Below are positions 35,715 through 45,176 of a stretch of 64,000 bases of DNA, piece by piece. The translations under genes and the position numbers were made by a program. Origin of the DNA: Caulobacterales bacterium (GTDB lineage: Bacteria; Pseudomonadota; Alphaproteobacteria; Caulobacterales; Parvularculaceae); assembly GCA_020638525.1 (NCBI GenBank), contig JACKIL010000002.1, positions 186,001 through 250,000 on the forward strand. Direction: 5' to 3'. How positions within the stretch are numbered: the first letter of the stretch is position 1; every line of letters begins with the position of its first letter. The notes under the pieces were generated by a model, which worked only from the letters and a program-made list of their open reading frames with translations, was not told the DNA's origin and made no database searches.

Positions 35715-37127
35715 ATGGGTACGTTTTCGAGACGTGAAGCATTATTATCGATTGGCGGCGCCGCCCTCTCAATGGCAGCCAGCTGCGAACGTGAAGTTCC
35801 AAGAGCCCGAACTCAACAGCCTAATATTATTTTCATCATGGCCGACGATCTAGGGTATGCGGATCTTGGATGTTATGGCGCTCGCACGATACGGACGCCG
35901 CATCTAGATCAACTGGCGCTTGAAGGAGTTCGTCTAACTGAGGGATATGCGAATTCCCCTGTATGCTCAGCGACAAGGACGGCGTTAATCACTGGAAAAT
36001 ATCAATATCGATTTCGGTGCGGCCTTGAAGAACCTATAGGCCCATTCAATATCGGATTGCCAGAAGCGACGCCTACATTACCTTTGTTGTTGAAATCTCT
36101 CGGATACCGAACCGCTCTAGTCGGCAAATGGCATATTGGCAGCCTGCCCGAGTACAGCCCTCTAAAAAGCGGTTATGATAATTTTTTTGGCATTCAGGAG
36201 GGCGGCGCCGACTATTTCTCACATCATATGGTGTATGGTCCGATGGTGTCTGCCGGATTAATGGAAGGCGAGACGCCGATAGAACGCCAAGGATATTTGA
36301 CAGACCTCTTGGGCGACCGCGCAATTGCGGAGATCGAAGAAGCTTCAGCCCGTAACCAGCCGATTATGCTAAGTCTTCATTTCACTGCCCCGCATTGGCC
36401 GTGGGAAGGCCCCGAGGACGAGGAAATTTCGAAACTAATAACAAATGCGACGCACCAAGACGGCGGCAGCCTTTCGACCTACGCCAAGATGGTTGAACGT
36501 ATGGACGAAAATATCGGCAAACTGATGGCGAAGATCAAAAAGCTGGGAATTGCTGACAATACAATAGTTATCTTCACGAGCGACAATGGTGGCGAACGAT
36601 TTTCCGACACGTGGCCTTTCATTGGTGCGAAAACCGAATTGCTTGAAGGCGGCATCCGCGTTCCGATAATTATGAAGTGGCCAGAACGGATAAAGCCTGC
36701 AAATGAGTCTAGCCAGGTTATGATTTCCATGGATTTTGCACCGACTCTGTTAGCCGCAGCAGGCGCAAACAGTGAAATGCTAGATGGATTTGACGGTGAA
36801 AACTTACTCGATATTCTAACTGGTCATTCGTCCCCCCGTCAGCGTACGTTATTCTGGCGATACAATGCTGCTGAACAGGCGGCAATCCGCTCGGGCGATT
36901 GGAAGTATTTGAAAATTTTGGATCGCGAGTGGCTCTTTGATCTTTCTAACGATCAACATGAGCGCGCCAACCTTGCCGAACGGGAAAAAGGAAAACTCAG
37001 GGAGCTCAAGGCAAAATACGAAGTATGGAATTCGACAATGCTTCCCTATCCTGAAGATAGCATGTCGTATAGCCTCTCGGGCATGCTCGCTGATCGCTAT
37101 TCCGTAGACGATGGGATCCCGAAATAG
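35715..37127 (+). CDS. Exported formylglycine-dependent sulfatase (S1 family)
   Basis: A 470-aa type I sulfatase that would hydrolyse a sulfate ester. The N terminus combines a twin-arginine signal (FSRREALLSIGGAAL) with a lipobox-like AASC at residue 24. Metal residues DD occur in IIFIMADDLGYADLG. The formylglycine motif is C84-S-A-T-R88 (alanine where proline is usual). GKWHIG and TSDNGGERFS complete the site. AGGA precedes ATG 35715. No sulfatase-maturing enzyme gene is in the window. Codon use is more AT-rich than in the core genome. Confidence 0.88.
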   Translation: MGTFSRREALLSIGGAALSMAASCEREVPRARTQQPNIIFIMADDLGYADLGCYGARTIRTPHLDQLALEGVRLTEGYANSPVCSATRTALITGKYQYRFRCGLEEPIGPFNIGLPEATPTLPLLLKSLGYRTALVGKWHIGSLPEYSPLKSGYDNFFGIQEGGADYFSHHMVYGPMVSAGLMEGETPIERQGYLTDLLGDRAIAEIEEASARNQPIMLSLHFTAPHWPWEGPEDEEISKLITNATHQDGGSLSTYAKMVERMDENIGKLMAKIKKLGIADNTIVIFTSDNGGERFSDTWPFIGAKTELLEGGIRVPIIMKWPERIKPANESSQVMISMDFAPTLLAAAGANSEMLDGFDGENLLDILTGHSSPRQRTLFWRYNAAEQAAIRSGDWKYLKILDREWLFDLSNDQHERANLAEREKGKLRELKAKYEVWNSTMLPYPEDSMSYSLSGMLADRYSVDDGIPK

Positions 37128-37348
37128 ACAGCGATAGTCTCACTCTATCGCCAACAACCATGCATCTCAGATTCCGGTAGCGCAAATTAGTACATTCACC
37201 GCCCGCTCGTTTTACTATTCAGGACGACCGAAGTGAGGTGGAGATTGTGCGTGCCTGGGCCCCATTCGTACGCGACGAAGAAGCAATTTTTCACGCTCAA
37301 CATTAGAATCGCGTAGCACAACGAGTTCAGGAAGAATTCGAGTGTCGG

Positions 37349-37978
37349 CTAGCAATCGCCGTCGGGTCGATAAATCTTTAAGAAGGCAGAAACGGCGTTG
37401 TTCACGCGACGTTTCCTGGCAATTTTGTCCGGAATACTTGAGACACGCATCAGCGAGCCAATGTGATTTTCGCAGATAATTAAGCCAACGAAAAACGATG
37501 CGCACGCTGACGTATTTTCAATTAACAACCTGCCGGTAGAAGCTTCTGCGTCTATGCGTTTCGTCAACTCCGCTATTATAGTTCCGGGCACGCAATTGTA
37601 ATAATGTCTAGCAAGATCAGGATACTTTGGCGCTACCGTAATAAGCAATCGATGCATCGTCAATCTTTTGGGGTCAAATAGGATGTCGATCAGAATTGCG
37701 CCGAACTTTTTTAATGACGATTCAAACTCCTCACCACTATACGGAATGTCGAATGAGTTTATGAGCTCCATCGTCGTCCGACGCACTACCGCATCAAGCA
37801 ATTCTCTTTTACCGGCATGTCGGGCATAAATGGTTTGTTTTGATACGCCTGCAGCAATAGCAATCTCATTCAAGGGCACGTTATAACCGCGGCTTAGAAA
37901 CAGTTCGTTTGCCGCGGTTAGGATCATGTCATCTTTATGCGGATCCTTTTGGCGTCCTTTGGACACGCATTTCACCAT
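37349..37978 (-). CDS. TetR-family transcriptional regulator
   Basis: About 209 aa from ATG 37978 (a longer frame begins at 38089). The N-terminal HTH is typical: DMILTAANELFLSRGYNVPL then LNEIAIAAGVSKQTIYARHA. The ligand domain is helical with a TetR_C-like hydrophobic segment CASFFVGLIICENHIGSL. It is the only regulator in the cargo and is thus the first candidate for the repeated operator found at several pathway promoters. It lies downstream of an MFS gene on the same strand. Confidence 0.88.
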   Translation of the reverse strand: MVKCVSKGRQKDPHKDDMILTAANELFLSRGYNVPLNEIAIAAGVSKQTIYARHAGKRELLDAVVRRTTMELINSFDIPYSGEEFESSLKKFGAILIDILFDPKRLTMHRLLITVAPKYPDLARHYYNCVPGTIIAELTKRIDAEASTGRLLIENTSACASFFVGLIICENHIGSLMRVSSIPDKIARKRRVNNAVSAFLKIYRPDGDC

Positions 37979-38124
37979 CTTCGGTTTCTGGGGCCCATGT
38001 AATTGATCACTGCCATATTTAATCGCGCTTTCGCGAATCAAAGCGCTTCGATTGGCGGATTTCAAGCGTCTCGATGCGTCTCGTATCACGATGAGCTGAT
38101 TCCATTAGATCCAGCTGCGCATTT

Positions 38125-38160
38125 ATTGGAACTGACAACGTCCATCATGACCAGTTCAAT
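38125..38160. promoter_or_regulatory. Imperfect inverted repeat between MFS and TetR genes
   Basis: ATTGGAACTG (38125-38134) faces CAGTTCAAT (38152-38160), one bulged base apart from perfect pairing, with a 17-base gap. It is 147 bases upstream of the TetR ATG and just past the MFS stop, so it could be an operator or a weak terminator. It does not match the repeated pathway operator. Confidence 0.3.
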
Positions 38161-38217
38161 AGTCCTCAATATGCGGATTGGCCCATCCTTTTTGGTGGGC
38201 GGCCTATATGAGCGAAA

Positions 38218-39465
38218 TCACGGCGACCCAAGATTCGGCGCGTCCCGGAGCTCACCGCGCCGCAAGAGATAGATCGCACAGACTGACATCATCGCCGAAA
38301 TTATTGCGAGGAGTCGAAGCCCATCGGTAAAACCGTCGTCGTTTGCGTACAAACGTCCCAGGGTATATGGCCCCAGCAACCCGCCCAATTCCCCCGACGC
38401 GAAAAACATCCCACCGACTGCGCCAGCGAACCTCTCCCCGATCCCCCGGATCTCAATGAGAGACAACAACAATATCGTCATCAGACTAGCGCGCACGACG
38501 CCGTGCAAAAATAACCCAATTGCAAGCGAGAACTGGTCACGACCGCTCAACAATAAACACGAGATCAGCGCACAAACGCTTAGCGCGGCGATTATCGGAA
38601 ATCTTCGGCCATAAGTAGCGAATCGCGGAATTAGCAGAGACGCGGCGATTCCGACAAAAGTGGGCGCTGCAGCCCAAAATCCGCTTTCCGCTGCCGAGAA
38701 TCCGTAAGTCTGCAAAATAGTGGGCAGCCAATTACTAAGGCCGTGATTATATGAAAACAGCAACATGCTCATGAACATGATCACGACGAATGCTGGTTTT
38801 CGAAGAAATGATGGTGACATTTGCATGCCACTGACTGTTACCCTGTTCGCACCATTTGAGCGTAACGATTCATTAGACGTTGCAATCAATAGCCAAAAGA
38901 AAGCTGCGCATAAGGATATTGCACCCCATAAATCCAATACCGAGCGCCAGTTATCATGAAAGTAAGGGAGCAATATTGAGTTGGTTGCGGAAAGCGCAAT
39001 TATTCCACCGACGGCCGGCCCGGTTAGATAGATTCCCATAGCCAAACCCCTCGATTTGCCATGGAATACCGATATCACGGCTTTCGGCGCACCTGCGGAA
39101 ATGATAGGGCCGCCGATACCGAAGACTGCGACGGCCAATACAAAACTGCCGAAGTCAATTGCCGACGCGCGCAGAAACGCAGACGCTGCAATCAACACTC
39201 CAGCGATTGTTAGGGAGATTTTAGGCCCAACACGGTCCAACAATATCCCAGCGGGAATCGCAGAAAATATGTACATTAACTGCCATGCTCCCATGGCGAA
39301 TCCAAGTTCGCCGTGGGTCATGTTGAGATCTTCCAATAGTCTTGCCGCAATTGGAGCGATGCTCGCAGTCAACAGTCCAAACGAGAAATACAGGACCCAA
39401 ACGCCTAAAAGCAGAAGCCACTTGGACGTAAGCGTTCTTCGTACAATTTTGTCGGTTAGTATCAA
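38218..39465 (-). CDS. MFS transporter (CynX/NimT-like)
   Basis: A 415-aa major facilitator with 12 predicted helices. The first helices (WLLLLGVWVLYFSFGLLTAS) and the loop LLDRVGPKISLTIAGVLIAA are typical; members of this branch import organic anions. Likely role: uptake of the aromatic substrate (inference from context). It precedes the TetR gene on the same strand. Confidence 0.82.
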   Translation of the reverse strand: MILTDKIVRRTLTSKWLLLLGVWVLYFSFGLLTASIAPIAARLLEDLNMTHGELGFAMGAWQLMYIFSAIPAGILLDRVGPKISLTIAGVLIAASAFLRASAIDFGSFVLAVAVFGIGGPIISAGAPKAVISVFHGKSRGLAMGIYLTGPAVGGIIALSATNSILLPYFHDNWRSVLDLWGAISLCAAFFWLLIATSNESLRSNGANRVTVSGMQMSPSFLRKPAFVVIMFMSMLLFSYNHGLSNWLPTILQTYGFSAAESGFWAAAPTFVGIAASLLIPRFATYGRRFPIIAALSVCALISCLLLSGRDQFSLAIGLFLHGVVRASLMTILLLSLIEIRGIGERFAGAVGGMFFASGELGGLLGPYTLGRLYANDDGFTDGLRLLAIISAMMSVCAIYLLRRGELRDAPNLGSP

Positions 39466-39881
39466 ATTTATCCTCGCGCCTAATTTCTGATCAAAATGAA
39501 TCTAGCGGTTTTAAAATGCCGATCGCGCGACAGTAGGCAATGTCAACGGGTATTCAGCAAATCTAGACTGTTAGGTTGCGTTGAGAAATCGCGTCTAATT
39601 CTGTCCTTGAACAATACGACCGGATCGACGGGGGGTATCCACATCGGCGCATGAGAGATCTCAGCGATAGAGCCCTGCTCGGAAAATAATCTGGCGGAAG
39701 GCCGCGCCCGAACTCGATTGCCACACAGATCTTTGTAATCGCAAAATCTAATAAGGCTGTTCAGTATCGGAATCTATCAGAATGTTTGTATCCAAATATT
39801 TGTTCTCGCTATCATTTGTTCTAAGCTGTCCGAGCACGGCGATTTCGGACGATCATGCATCAACAAAATCACTCATTATTT
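39466..39881. other. Intergenic region without recognised gene
   Basis: About 416 bases between the MFS start and the Rieske oxygenase stop, relatively AT-rich. It should contain the MFS promoter on the minus strand. One isolated half-site GTATCGGAAT occurs near 39764 without a partner arm. No reading frame worth calling was seen. Confidence 0.5.
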
Positions 39882-40994
39882 TCACGGTGTTGGAGCGGGC
39901 GATTTGAATTCAGGCGCCCGCCGAGTATCGGTAATAGGCATTCGTTCGGCATCTATCAGTCGCTGGATCACTCCGCGGACCTTCAATGACATACGATCCG
40001 TCTTTACTGCGAGTTCATTTTGCCTGGACGATCCATAATCTACCCACTTTTCCAGTTCATCCAATACAGTCTTGTCCTGATTTCGAATAACCAAATCCGA
40101 CGCCCCGAGATAGTTTCCAAACTCGTCGTCGCCAACACGAAAGTTTCTCGTCTGAATGGAAAAATAGTGCGTAGTCGTTTTGGTTTCCGGCGTTATTCCA
40201 TGTATAAAATATACCTCCCCAATACCTCCCTCGGGCGGCATGTTTCGATTTTCGATCGGTCGAGCGATCGGACCGCTGATTGAAACCAGTTCCGGCCCAA
40301 AAAACTCTGAAACGGCATAAACATTTCTAATCTCCTCAAATCGGCTTTCTTCCCCCCAAAGCATGGAAAAATATGGATTCCACGGCATGCGCATCACTTG
40401 CGTCAACCGAACCAAATCAGAAAGCTCTTCAATTTCTTGATCTGAATTCAGCAGCGAGTCGCCGCCCGCCACCTGATTGTGAACATGCGGCAGATGCGTA
40501 AGGTCGAATACATTATCGACGAGAAGTTGCGGACGCGCTTTGAGCTGGATGTAGTCATGCCCGGACACCGCCCAACCCGGCTGATCGAGCCCAAACTTTC
40601 GATAGTCTGGAATCTGATTTTCGTCAGCTTTCTCGGGATTGCCCATCCATATCCAGATCAGCGTGCCGCGCTCTACAAGCGGATAGGTCGGCTGGTAATA
40701 TCCTGCGCCCGTTTGCTGGGAGGGAATGCGAACGCATTTGCCGTCGTCGCCAAAAGCGAATCCGTGATATGGACAGACTAAAGCGTCCCCGTCGATTTTT
40801 CCCAAGCCGAGCGGAAAATATCGATGCGGACAAATTCCATACATAGCGATCGCTCGGCCACTCGAATTTCGGTAAATTGCGACCGGCGTTTCCAATATCG
40901 TGCGCTGAATTGGCTTGTCTGAAAGCTCGCTGGAGAATGCGGCGATGTACCAACGGTTGTGCGGAAAACAATAATCGGCTGGAAAAGGATACAT
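39882..40994 (-). CDS. Rieske oxygenase, VanA-like (no. 1)
   Basis: A 370-aa oxygenase component. Rieske centre: C55-P-H57 (GICPHRYFPLGLG) and C74-P-Y-H77 (LVCPYHGFAF). The mononuclear iron site is D-x2-H-x4-H in VFDLTHLPHVH. Enzymes of this type O-demethylate or hydroxylate aromatic acids with electrons from a separate reductase. The frame stays open upstream to 41225, but a promoter-like TTGACG/TACCAT pair and an operator lie at 41021-41066, so ATG 40994 is preferred. It differs clearly from Rieske proteins 2 and 4. Confidence 0.86.
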   Translation of the reverse strand: MYPFPADYCFPHNRWYIAAFSSELSDKPIQRTILETPVAIYRNSSGRAIAMYGICPHRYFPLGLGKIDGDALVCPYHGFAFGDDGKCVRIPSQQTGAGYYQPTYPLVERGTLIWIWMGNPEKADENQIPDYRKFGLDQPGWAVSGHDYIQLKARPQLLVDNVFDLTHLPHVHNQVAGGDSLLNSDQEIEELSDLVRLTQVMRMPWNPYFSMLWGEESRFEEIRNVYAVSEFFGPELVSISGPIARPIENRNMPPEGGIGEVYFIHGITPETKTTTHYFSIQTRNFRVGDDEFGNYLGASDLVIRNQDKTVLDELEKWVDYGSSRQNELAVKTDRMSLKVRGVIQRLIDAERMPITDTRRAPEFKSPAPTP

Positions 40995-41020
40995 TGCGGA
41001 CTTCGCCTCATGATAAAGGC

Positions 41021-41045
41021 TATTCGATACACTTCGTATGGTATC
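41021..41045. promoter_or_regulatory. Pathway operator, site A (Rieske 1 promoter)
   Basis: Two arms around a 5-base spacer: core ATAC (41027-41030) and GTAT (41036-41039). The right arm is GTATGGTATC, close to the shared half-site GTATnGTAAT; the left arm read on the other strand is GTATCGAATA. On the minus strand it overlaps a -10-like TACCAT (complement of 41038-41043), 17 bases from TTGACG (complement of 41061-41066). The start codon follows 26 bases downstream. Confidence 0.55.
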
Positions 41046-41270
41046 TTCGAGGCCGGCGTCCGTCAAATGATGCCTGCGGTCAAAAATGGGCAGTTCGATT
41101 GCGTGTTGACTCTGTAGGCGCTTATCACCGCCCGTCTGAAGCGGCAAAATCCTTGACGCCCTTCGCGGAGGCGTTCTTTTCAAGCCATAAAGGACGCGCC
41201 CGGCGCGTAAACATCCTTCTGGCAAATCAGCACCTTGATATTACCGGGCTATAAAAACAGTGTCATACTG

Positions 41271-41306
41271 GCTTCACGGTAGCGGCCGGGCTTCACCGTA
41301 GCGGCT
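41271..41306. repeat. Two tandem 19-base direct repeats in a divergent gap
   Basis: GCTTCACGGTAGCGGC (from 41271) is repeated 19 bases later as GCTTCACCGTAGCGGC (from 41290), differing at one base. It lies between the divergent Rieske 1 and VOC genes. Spacing near two helical turns would suit a dimeric or tandem activator site. No known consensus is matched. Confidence 0.45.
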
Positions 41307-41590
41307 CTTTGCAACGTCAAACCAAACGCGCTCCATTCAGGAATTCGCGACCCCCGAAAAAAATGGGCTTTTGCCATGGGCCCGGCGGCGCGCGCATGGT
41401 TTCACCGCGAGGCGCGGCATGATCGAAAGCTCGTTTGTCGCGCCGCGCGGTATGTCAAAAAACCGAATAAATTCAATAGTGAACCGAGCTTGGACCGCGC
41501 GATTTTCGCCAATTCCAGAAGAAATCCAAGAATTTTTGCTCTAAATCAAAACGACCCGCCCAAAGATTGTAAATCTTCCGTCGATCGCTT

Positions 41591-41615
41591 ATTTCCATAC
41601 GCAGAGTTTCAATTC
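41591..41615. promoter_or_regulatory. Possible pathway operator, site E (VOC gene)
   Basis: ATAC (41597-41600), 5 bases, then GTTT (41606-41609). The left arm read on the minus strand is GTATGGAAAT, matching the shared half-site at most positions; the right arm GTTTCAATTC is poor. It lies 21 bases before the VOC start codon. A weak member of the operator set. Confidence 0.35.
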
Positions 41616-41635
41616 CTAACGAAAGGGCGTCGAAA

Positions 41636-42553
41636 ATGAATATTACCGGTCCTGAAGGCCTATTGATGGCTACGGATGATTTGATGAATTCGCACCGGTT
41701 TCTGACGCTTTATGGCCTCCGAGAGACGCACAGCGACGACAAAAGTCTGCGATTTGAAGCTTTGGACGGCAGCGGCGTCGAAGTGCGCCTGCTTGACGAC
41801 CCTGAATTGCCGCCAGCCAATATCGGCGGGCCGACCCTACGGGCGTCAATTTGGGGGGTTCGGGAATTGGCCGATCTTGAAGCGATCGCGGAAGAGCTCT
41901 CGAAAGACCGCCAGGTCGAGTGGAAGGGCGACGTTTTGCAATCAACGGATGACGACCGGAACGCCTTGTTCTTCCGAGTGACCCAACGGCGCAAATTCGT
42001 TGCGCCCGATCGGCCCAAGACCAATATTCCGGGTTATCCACCGGAGCGAAAGAATGAGCGAGTGAATTTTGACGATCACGGCGCGCCGCGACAGATGGGG
42101 CATGTGGTCTATTGGACGCGCAATCCGAAAGAGTCGATCAAGTTTTACAGAGATCGGCTTGGCTTTCGTGTGACCGATTCGTTCCGTGACAATATGGGCG
42201 TGTTCGCCCGGTCGGCTGCGCATTATGATCACCATAGTTTGTTTTTAATGCGGCACGAAGAAATTCCTCCAAGTTTTCAGCATGCTGAGTTCACATTTGG
42301 CGATCCGCAGGATGTTATGGCCGGCGGCTACAAGCTGACAAAAGCCGGCTATGAAACCGCCTTTGGCCCCGGCCGCTTCGAATTGGGTTCAAACTGGTTT
42401 TGGTACCTAAAAACGCCAATGGGCGGCGCCTTTGAACTGGCGGCGGACATGGACTATGCGGATGACGACTGGGTAGCCGGCGAGTATGATCACGCCGGCG
42501 TGACGGCGGGCTGGCACTTCAAATTCAATGAGGAGTGGTCACGTCAACGCTGA
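41636..42553 (+). CDS. VOC-fold protein, type I extradiol dioxygenase-like
   Basis: A 305-aa protein with two glyoxalase/bleomycin-type (VOC) modules. The C-terminal module shows the likely iron ligands of an extradiol dioxygenase: H in RQMGHVVYWTRNPKESIKFY, H in HYDHHSLFLM, and E in PMGGAFELAADMDY. The N-terminal module is degenerate, as usual. It may cleave a catechol ring, giving the cluster a second ring-opening enzyme, or act as a related hydrolase/isomerase. Divergent from Rieske 1. Convergent with the Bcr/CflA-type MFS gene. Confidence 0.75.
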   Translation: MNITGPEGLLMATDDLMNSHRFLTLYGLRETHSDDKSLRFEALDGSGVEVRLLDDPELPPANIGGPTLRASIWGVRELADLEAIAEELSKDRQVEWKGDVLQSTDDDRNALFFRVTQRRKFVAPDRPKTNIPGYPPERKNERVNFDDHGAPRQMGHVVYWTRNPKESIKFYRDRLGFRVTDSFRDNMGVFARSAAHYDHHSLFLMRHEEIPPSFQHAEFTFGDPQDVMAGGYKLTKAGYETAFGPGRFELGSNWFWYLKTPMGGAFELAADMDYADDDWVAGEYDHAGVTAGWHFKFNEEWSRQR

Positions 42554-42594
42554 CGCTGCACACCCCATATGGCAGCAAGCCCGCAATTCACCAT

Positions 42595-43797
42595 TCAATT
42601 TGTGCTGCTGCGCCACAACGCGACCTGATATCGCGAATGGACGAATGAGGCGCAAACAGCCGAAATCGCGATGACTACGCACATGCTGAGATGATTTCCG
42701 CCGTATAGTTTGGCGCTCGCCAGCGATCCGAGTGCGCCTATGCCAATCTGGAAAACTCCGAGGACTGAAGCGCCAATTCCCGCCGCCCGCGCCAACGGGG
42801 CGAGCGCGGTCATCGTCGTGATTGGCAAACAGATCGCCATGCCGAACATGAAGGCCGAAGCCAAGGCCCACAGGACCCACGCATCGGGCTTCGACCAGAA
42901 AAACAGCGCTGAAGCCGTAAAGCCGGTTGCACCGAGAATTCGCATGCCGAGGCGCAGAACTCTCTCCGGTCGCATCCAGGCGAGGAGCTTTCGTGTTAGA
43001 ATCGCGCCAGCGAAATATGTCGCGGCCGAGAGCGCAAATAGCGCCCCGAATTGCGCCGGCGCGACGTCATGCAAGTCATTCATTACCTGCGATAGCGATG
43101 TCAGGATGGCGAAGTATCCGGCGAATGGCAACGCAAAGAGTAGTATTGCTATTTTGGACTGCGTCGAGGCGGCTATCATTCCGAACGCGGAAGATAGCTG
43201 AACTACGACAGCGGATCGGGATCGGATGGCCCGCGTTTCAGGCATCCAAAGCGCCAGGACCGTCACTGTCGCTAAACCGTAAACCGCGCTCACCCAAAAT
43301 GGCGCACGCCAGCCTAATCCATCGCCCAGCAAGCCGCCCAGCAAAGGACCTACAAGAGGCGCGAGGCTCAGCGCCGCTGTAATCAACGCCATCAGTCGCG
43401 CGCCAGAATCAGGCAAATTCAGATCTCTGACAATCGCACGGGACAGCGCCGGACCGGCAGCCCCGACGAGCCCCTGACCGAACCGCAATGCAAGCAGTGC
43501 TGGAAACGGCAGGGATAACGCCATCGCGGCTCCGAACAAGGTAAAAAGCGTGACGCATGCGAGTATGACCGGCCTTCGGCCGAAACGATCCGAAATTGCG
43601 CCGATCGGGATAAGACCGAAACACATCCCAGCAATATAAGCTGTGACGACAAGCTGCGCGCTGGCGGGACTGACGGCGAACGCGCGCTCTATCGTCGGGG
43701 TCACCGGAATGACTATGTCGACCGCCGTCGCCGACATTGCCGCCAACAGCGCAAGGGCGATAGTGAACGAGCGATTTGCTTCGGCAATGGCTGTCAC
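42595..43797 (-). CDS. MFS transporter, Bcr/CflA drug-resistance type
   Basis: A 400-aa major facilitator with 12 helices. PVTPTIERAFAVSPASAQLV, then YIAGMCFGLIPIGAISDRFG and RRPVILACVTLFTLFG, is the signature of the Bcr/CflA branch (H+-driven export). It may expel toxic aromatics or their metabolites. The start is 613 bases from the FMN reductase start on the same strand (41 bases after its stop), so it is probably the last gene of the AhpD-FMN reductase operon. Confidence 0.85.
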   Translation of the reverse strand: MTAIAEANRSFTIALALLAAMSATAVDIVIPVTPTIERAFAVSPASAQLVVTAYIAGMCFGLIPIGAISDRFGRRPVILACVTLFTLFGAAMALSLPFPALLALRFGQGLVGAAGPALSRAIVRDLNLPDSGARLMALITAALSLAPLVGPLLGGLLGDGLGWRAPFWVSAVYGLATVTVLALWMPETRAIRSRSAVVVQLSSAFGMIAASTQSKIAILLFALPFAGYFAILTSLSQVMNDLHDVAPAQFGALFALSAATYFAGAILTRKLLAWMRPERVLRLGMRILGATGFTASALFFWSKPDAWVLWALASAFMFGMAICLPITTMTALAPLARAAGIGASVLGVFQIGIGALGSLASAKLYGGNHLSMCVVIAISAVCASFVHSRYQVALWRSSTN

Positions 43798-43837
43798 GGC
43801 CGAAGCATCCCAGTCGCGACATTAGAATTCACCGAAG

Positions 43838-44410
43838 TCAGCCGTCGATGCGATCAAGCAACTGGCCCACCACCTTTTTGAGCGCTGCTTTATCGCGTTC
43901 GGCGACAAGATTCCCCTCTTGATCAAACGCCTGATAAGCGGCCGCTACAGCCACCATCGCCGGCGCGACAAAGGCGCCCAACCCCAGGCTTAATTTCTGC
44001 CGAAAAGCTGTCAGCGCTCTGTAGCCGCCAACGGGGCTGGGAGACGCCGAGCCGATTGCAAAAACCGGCGTTTCGAAGGCCTCCGCCATCCCGCCCTCAT
44101 TGTGTCGCACGCGCGACATCCAGTCGAGCGCGTTGAGAAGCAGCGGCGGCGGAAAGGAATTGTACTCCGGCGAAGCGATGAAGATTCCATCGTGCGCGGA
44201 AAACAAACTATGGAGCGATATTGCGCTTTCGGGAATGCCTTCAGCTTCAATCCTGGCGTCGTAGATCGGCATCGAAAAATTAGAAAGCGAGCACCGTGTG
44301 ACTTGCGCTCCACGCGCTGCGAATTCGCGCGCGGCGAGCTCAGCTAATGCCGTGTTGAACGATTGCGGACGCAGCGATCCAGAGAGAGTGAGAATCTTCG
44401 GGGTTTTCAT
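43838..44410 (-). CDS. NAD(P)H-dependent FMN reductase
   Basis: A 190-aa flavodoxin-like reductase of the NADPH-dependent FMN reductase family. LSGSLRPQSFNTALAELAAR forms the phosphate loop and IASPEYNSFPPPLLLNALDW is the family signature. It could supply reduced flavin to a monooxygenase or reduce quinones. No obvious flavin-dependent two-component partner is adjacent. It starts 7 bases after the stop of the AhpD-like gene. Confidence 0.86.
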   Translation of the reverse strand: MKTPKILTLSGSLRPQSFNTALAELAAREFAARGAQVTRCSLSNFSMPIYDARIEAEGIPESAISLHSLFSAHDGIFIASPEYNSFPPPLLLNALDWMSRVRHNEGGMAEAFETPVFAIGSASPSPVGGYRALTAFRQKLSLGLGAFVAPAMVAVAAAYQAFDQEGNLVAERDKAALKKVVGQLLDRIDG

Positions 44411-44417
44411 ATTGGCG

Positions 44418-45017
44418 CTATTTTGAACCGGCGTGCTTGCCTGCGTCCCAACCGGAACCGACGAGCAAAGAAGCGGCCGTCTGGGCCGGCAAGGCTTCGA
44501 GAGGTGTCATCATCATGTCGTTCCATCTATTGAGAAACCCGAAAATGCCGATAATGCCGGCAAGGTCGATCATCTCGTCTTTGGAGAAATGCCGGGCGAG
44601 CTTGTCAAAATCCGCCTCAGTCGCATCGCTCGGCTGCTGGCCCGCAGCGAAAGCAAAGGCTAATGCGGCGCGTTCGCGTTCGTCAAAGAGGTCCGATTCT
44701 TCAAACCGCCAAAGATTGGCGATCTTTTCGGGCGCGACGCCTGCGATTGCTGCGACTTGCGAATTATGCGCCTGACAATACCTACAGCCGGCTCCATAGC
44801 TCGCCATATATGCGATTAATGGGCGAAGTTCGTTTTCGATCAGGCAATCATCGCTACCGATAAACGCCAACATCGGCATTATAGATCTGGCGAGATGCGG
44901 CCTTCTTGCGAGAGTAAGGATGCTATTGGGGACAAACCCCATAACCCGTTGAAGCATTGCTCCAATAGTGGAAAATTCTTCAGGCAGAACATCAAGAGGT
45001 TCCGGTATCGAGCCCAC
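44418..45017 (-). CDS. AhpD-like/carboxymuconolactone decarboxylase family protein
   Basis: A 199-aa all-helical protein of the CMD/AhpD superfamily. The redox motif C-x2-C with downstream histidine is present (GAGCRYCQAHNSQVAAIAGV), which favours a peroxidase-type rather than a true decarboxylase activity. It starts with GTG at 45017. It leads a three-gene operon with the FMN reductase and an MFS exporter, a set that looks protective against oxidative by-products. Confidence 0.82.
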   Translation of the reverse strand: MGSIPEPLDVLPEEFSTIGAMLQRVMGFVPNSILTLARRPHLARSIMPMLAFIGSDDCLIENELRPLIAYMASYGAGCRYCQAHNSQVAAIAGVAPEKIANLWRFEESDLFDERERAALAFAFAAGQQPSDATEADFDKLARHFSKDEMIDLAGIIGIFGFLNRWNDMMMTPLEALPAQTAASLLVGSGWDAGKHAGSK

Positions 45018-45176
45018 TTTCGCAATTACCCCCGATTTATCACAACAATTTGGAACAAAGTAAACGATCGAGCATCACGGACGTGCAATTCGGCGGAGTG
45101 TCTTCAAAGACGCGTGCGGAGGCAGGTTTCGGTTATCCGCTTTCATCAAGAGTTACACCGATAAGCAATCGCGGAA

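Noticed and set aside
37013..37030. ATAC and GTAT arms inside the sulfatase gene
   Set aside because: Spacing is 3 rather than 5 bases and the site is within coding sequence; probably chance.
39761..39774. Isolated half-site GTATCGGAAT upstream of the MFS gene
   Set aside because: No ATAC arm at the required 5-base distance and about 300 bases from the gene start.
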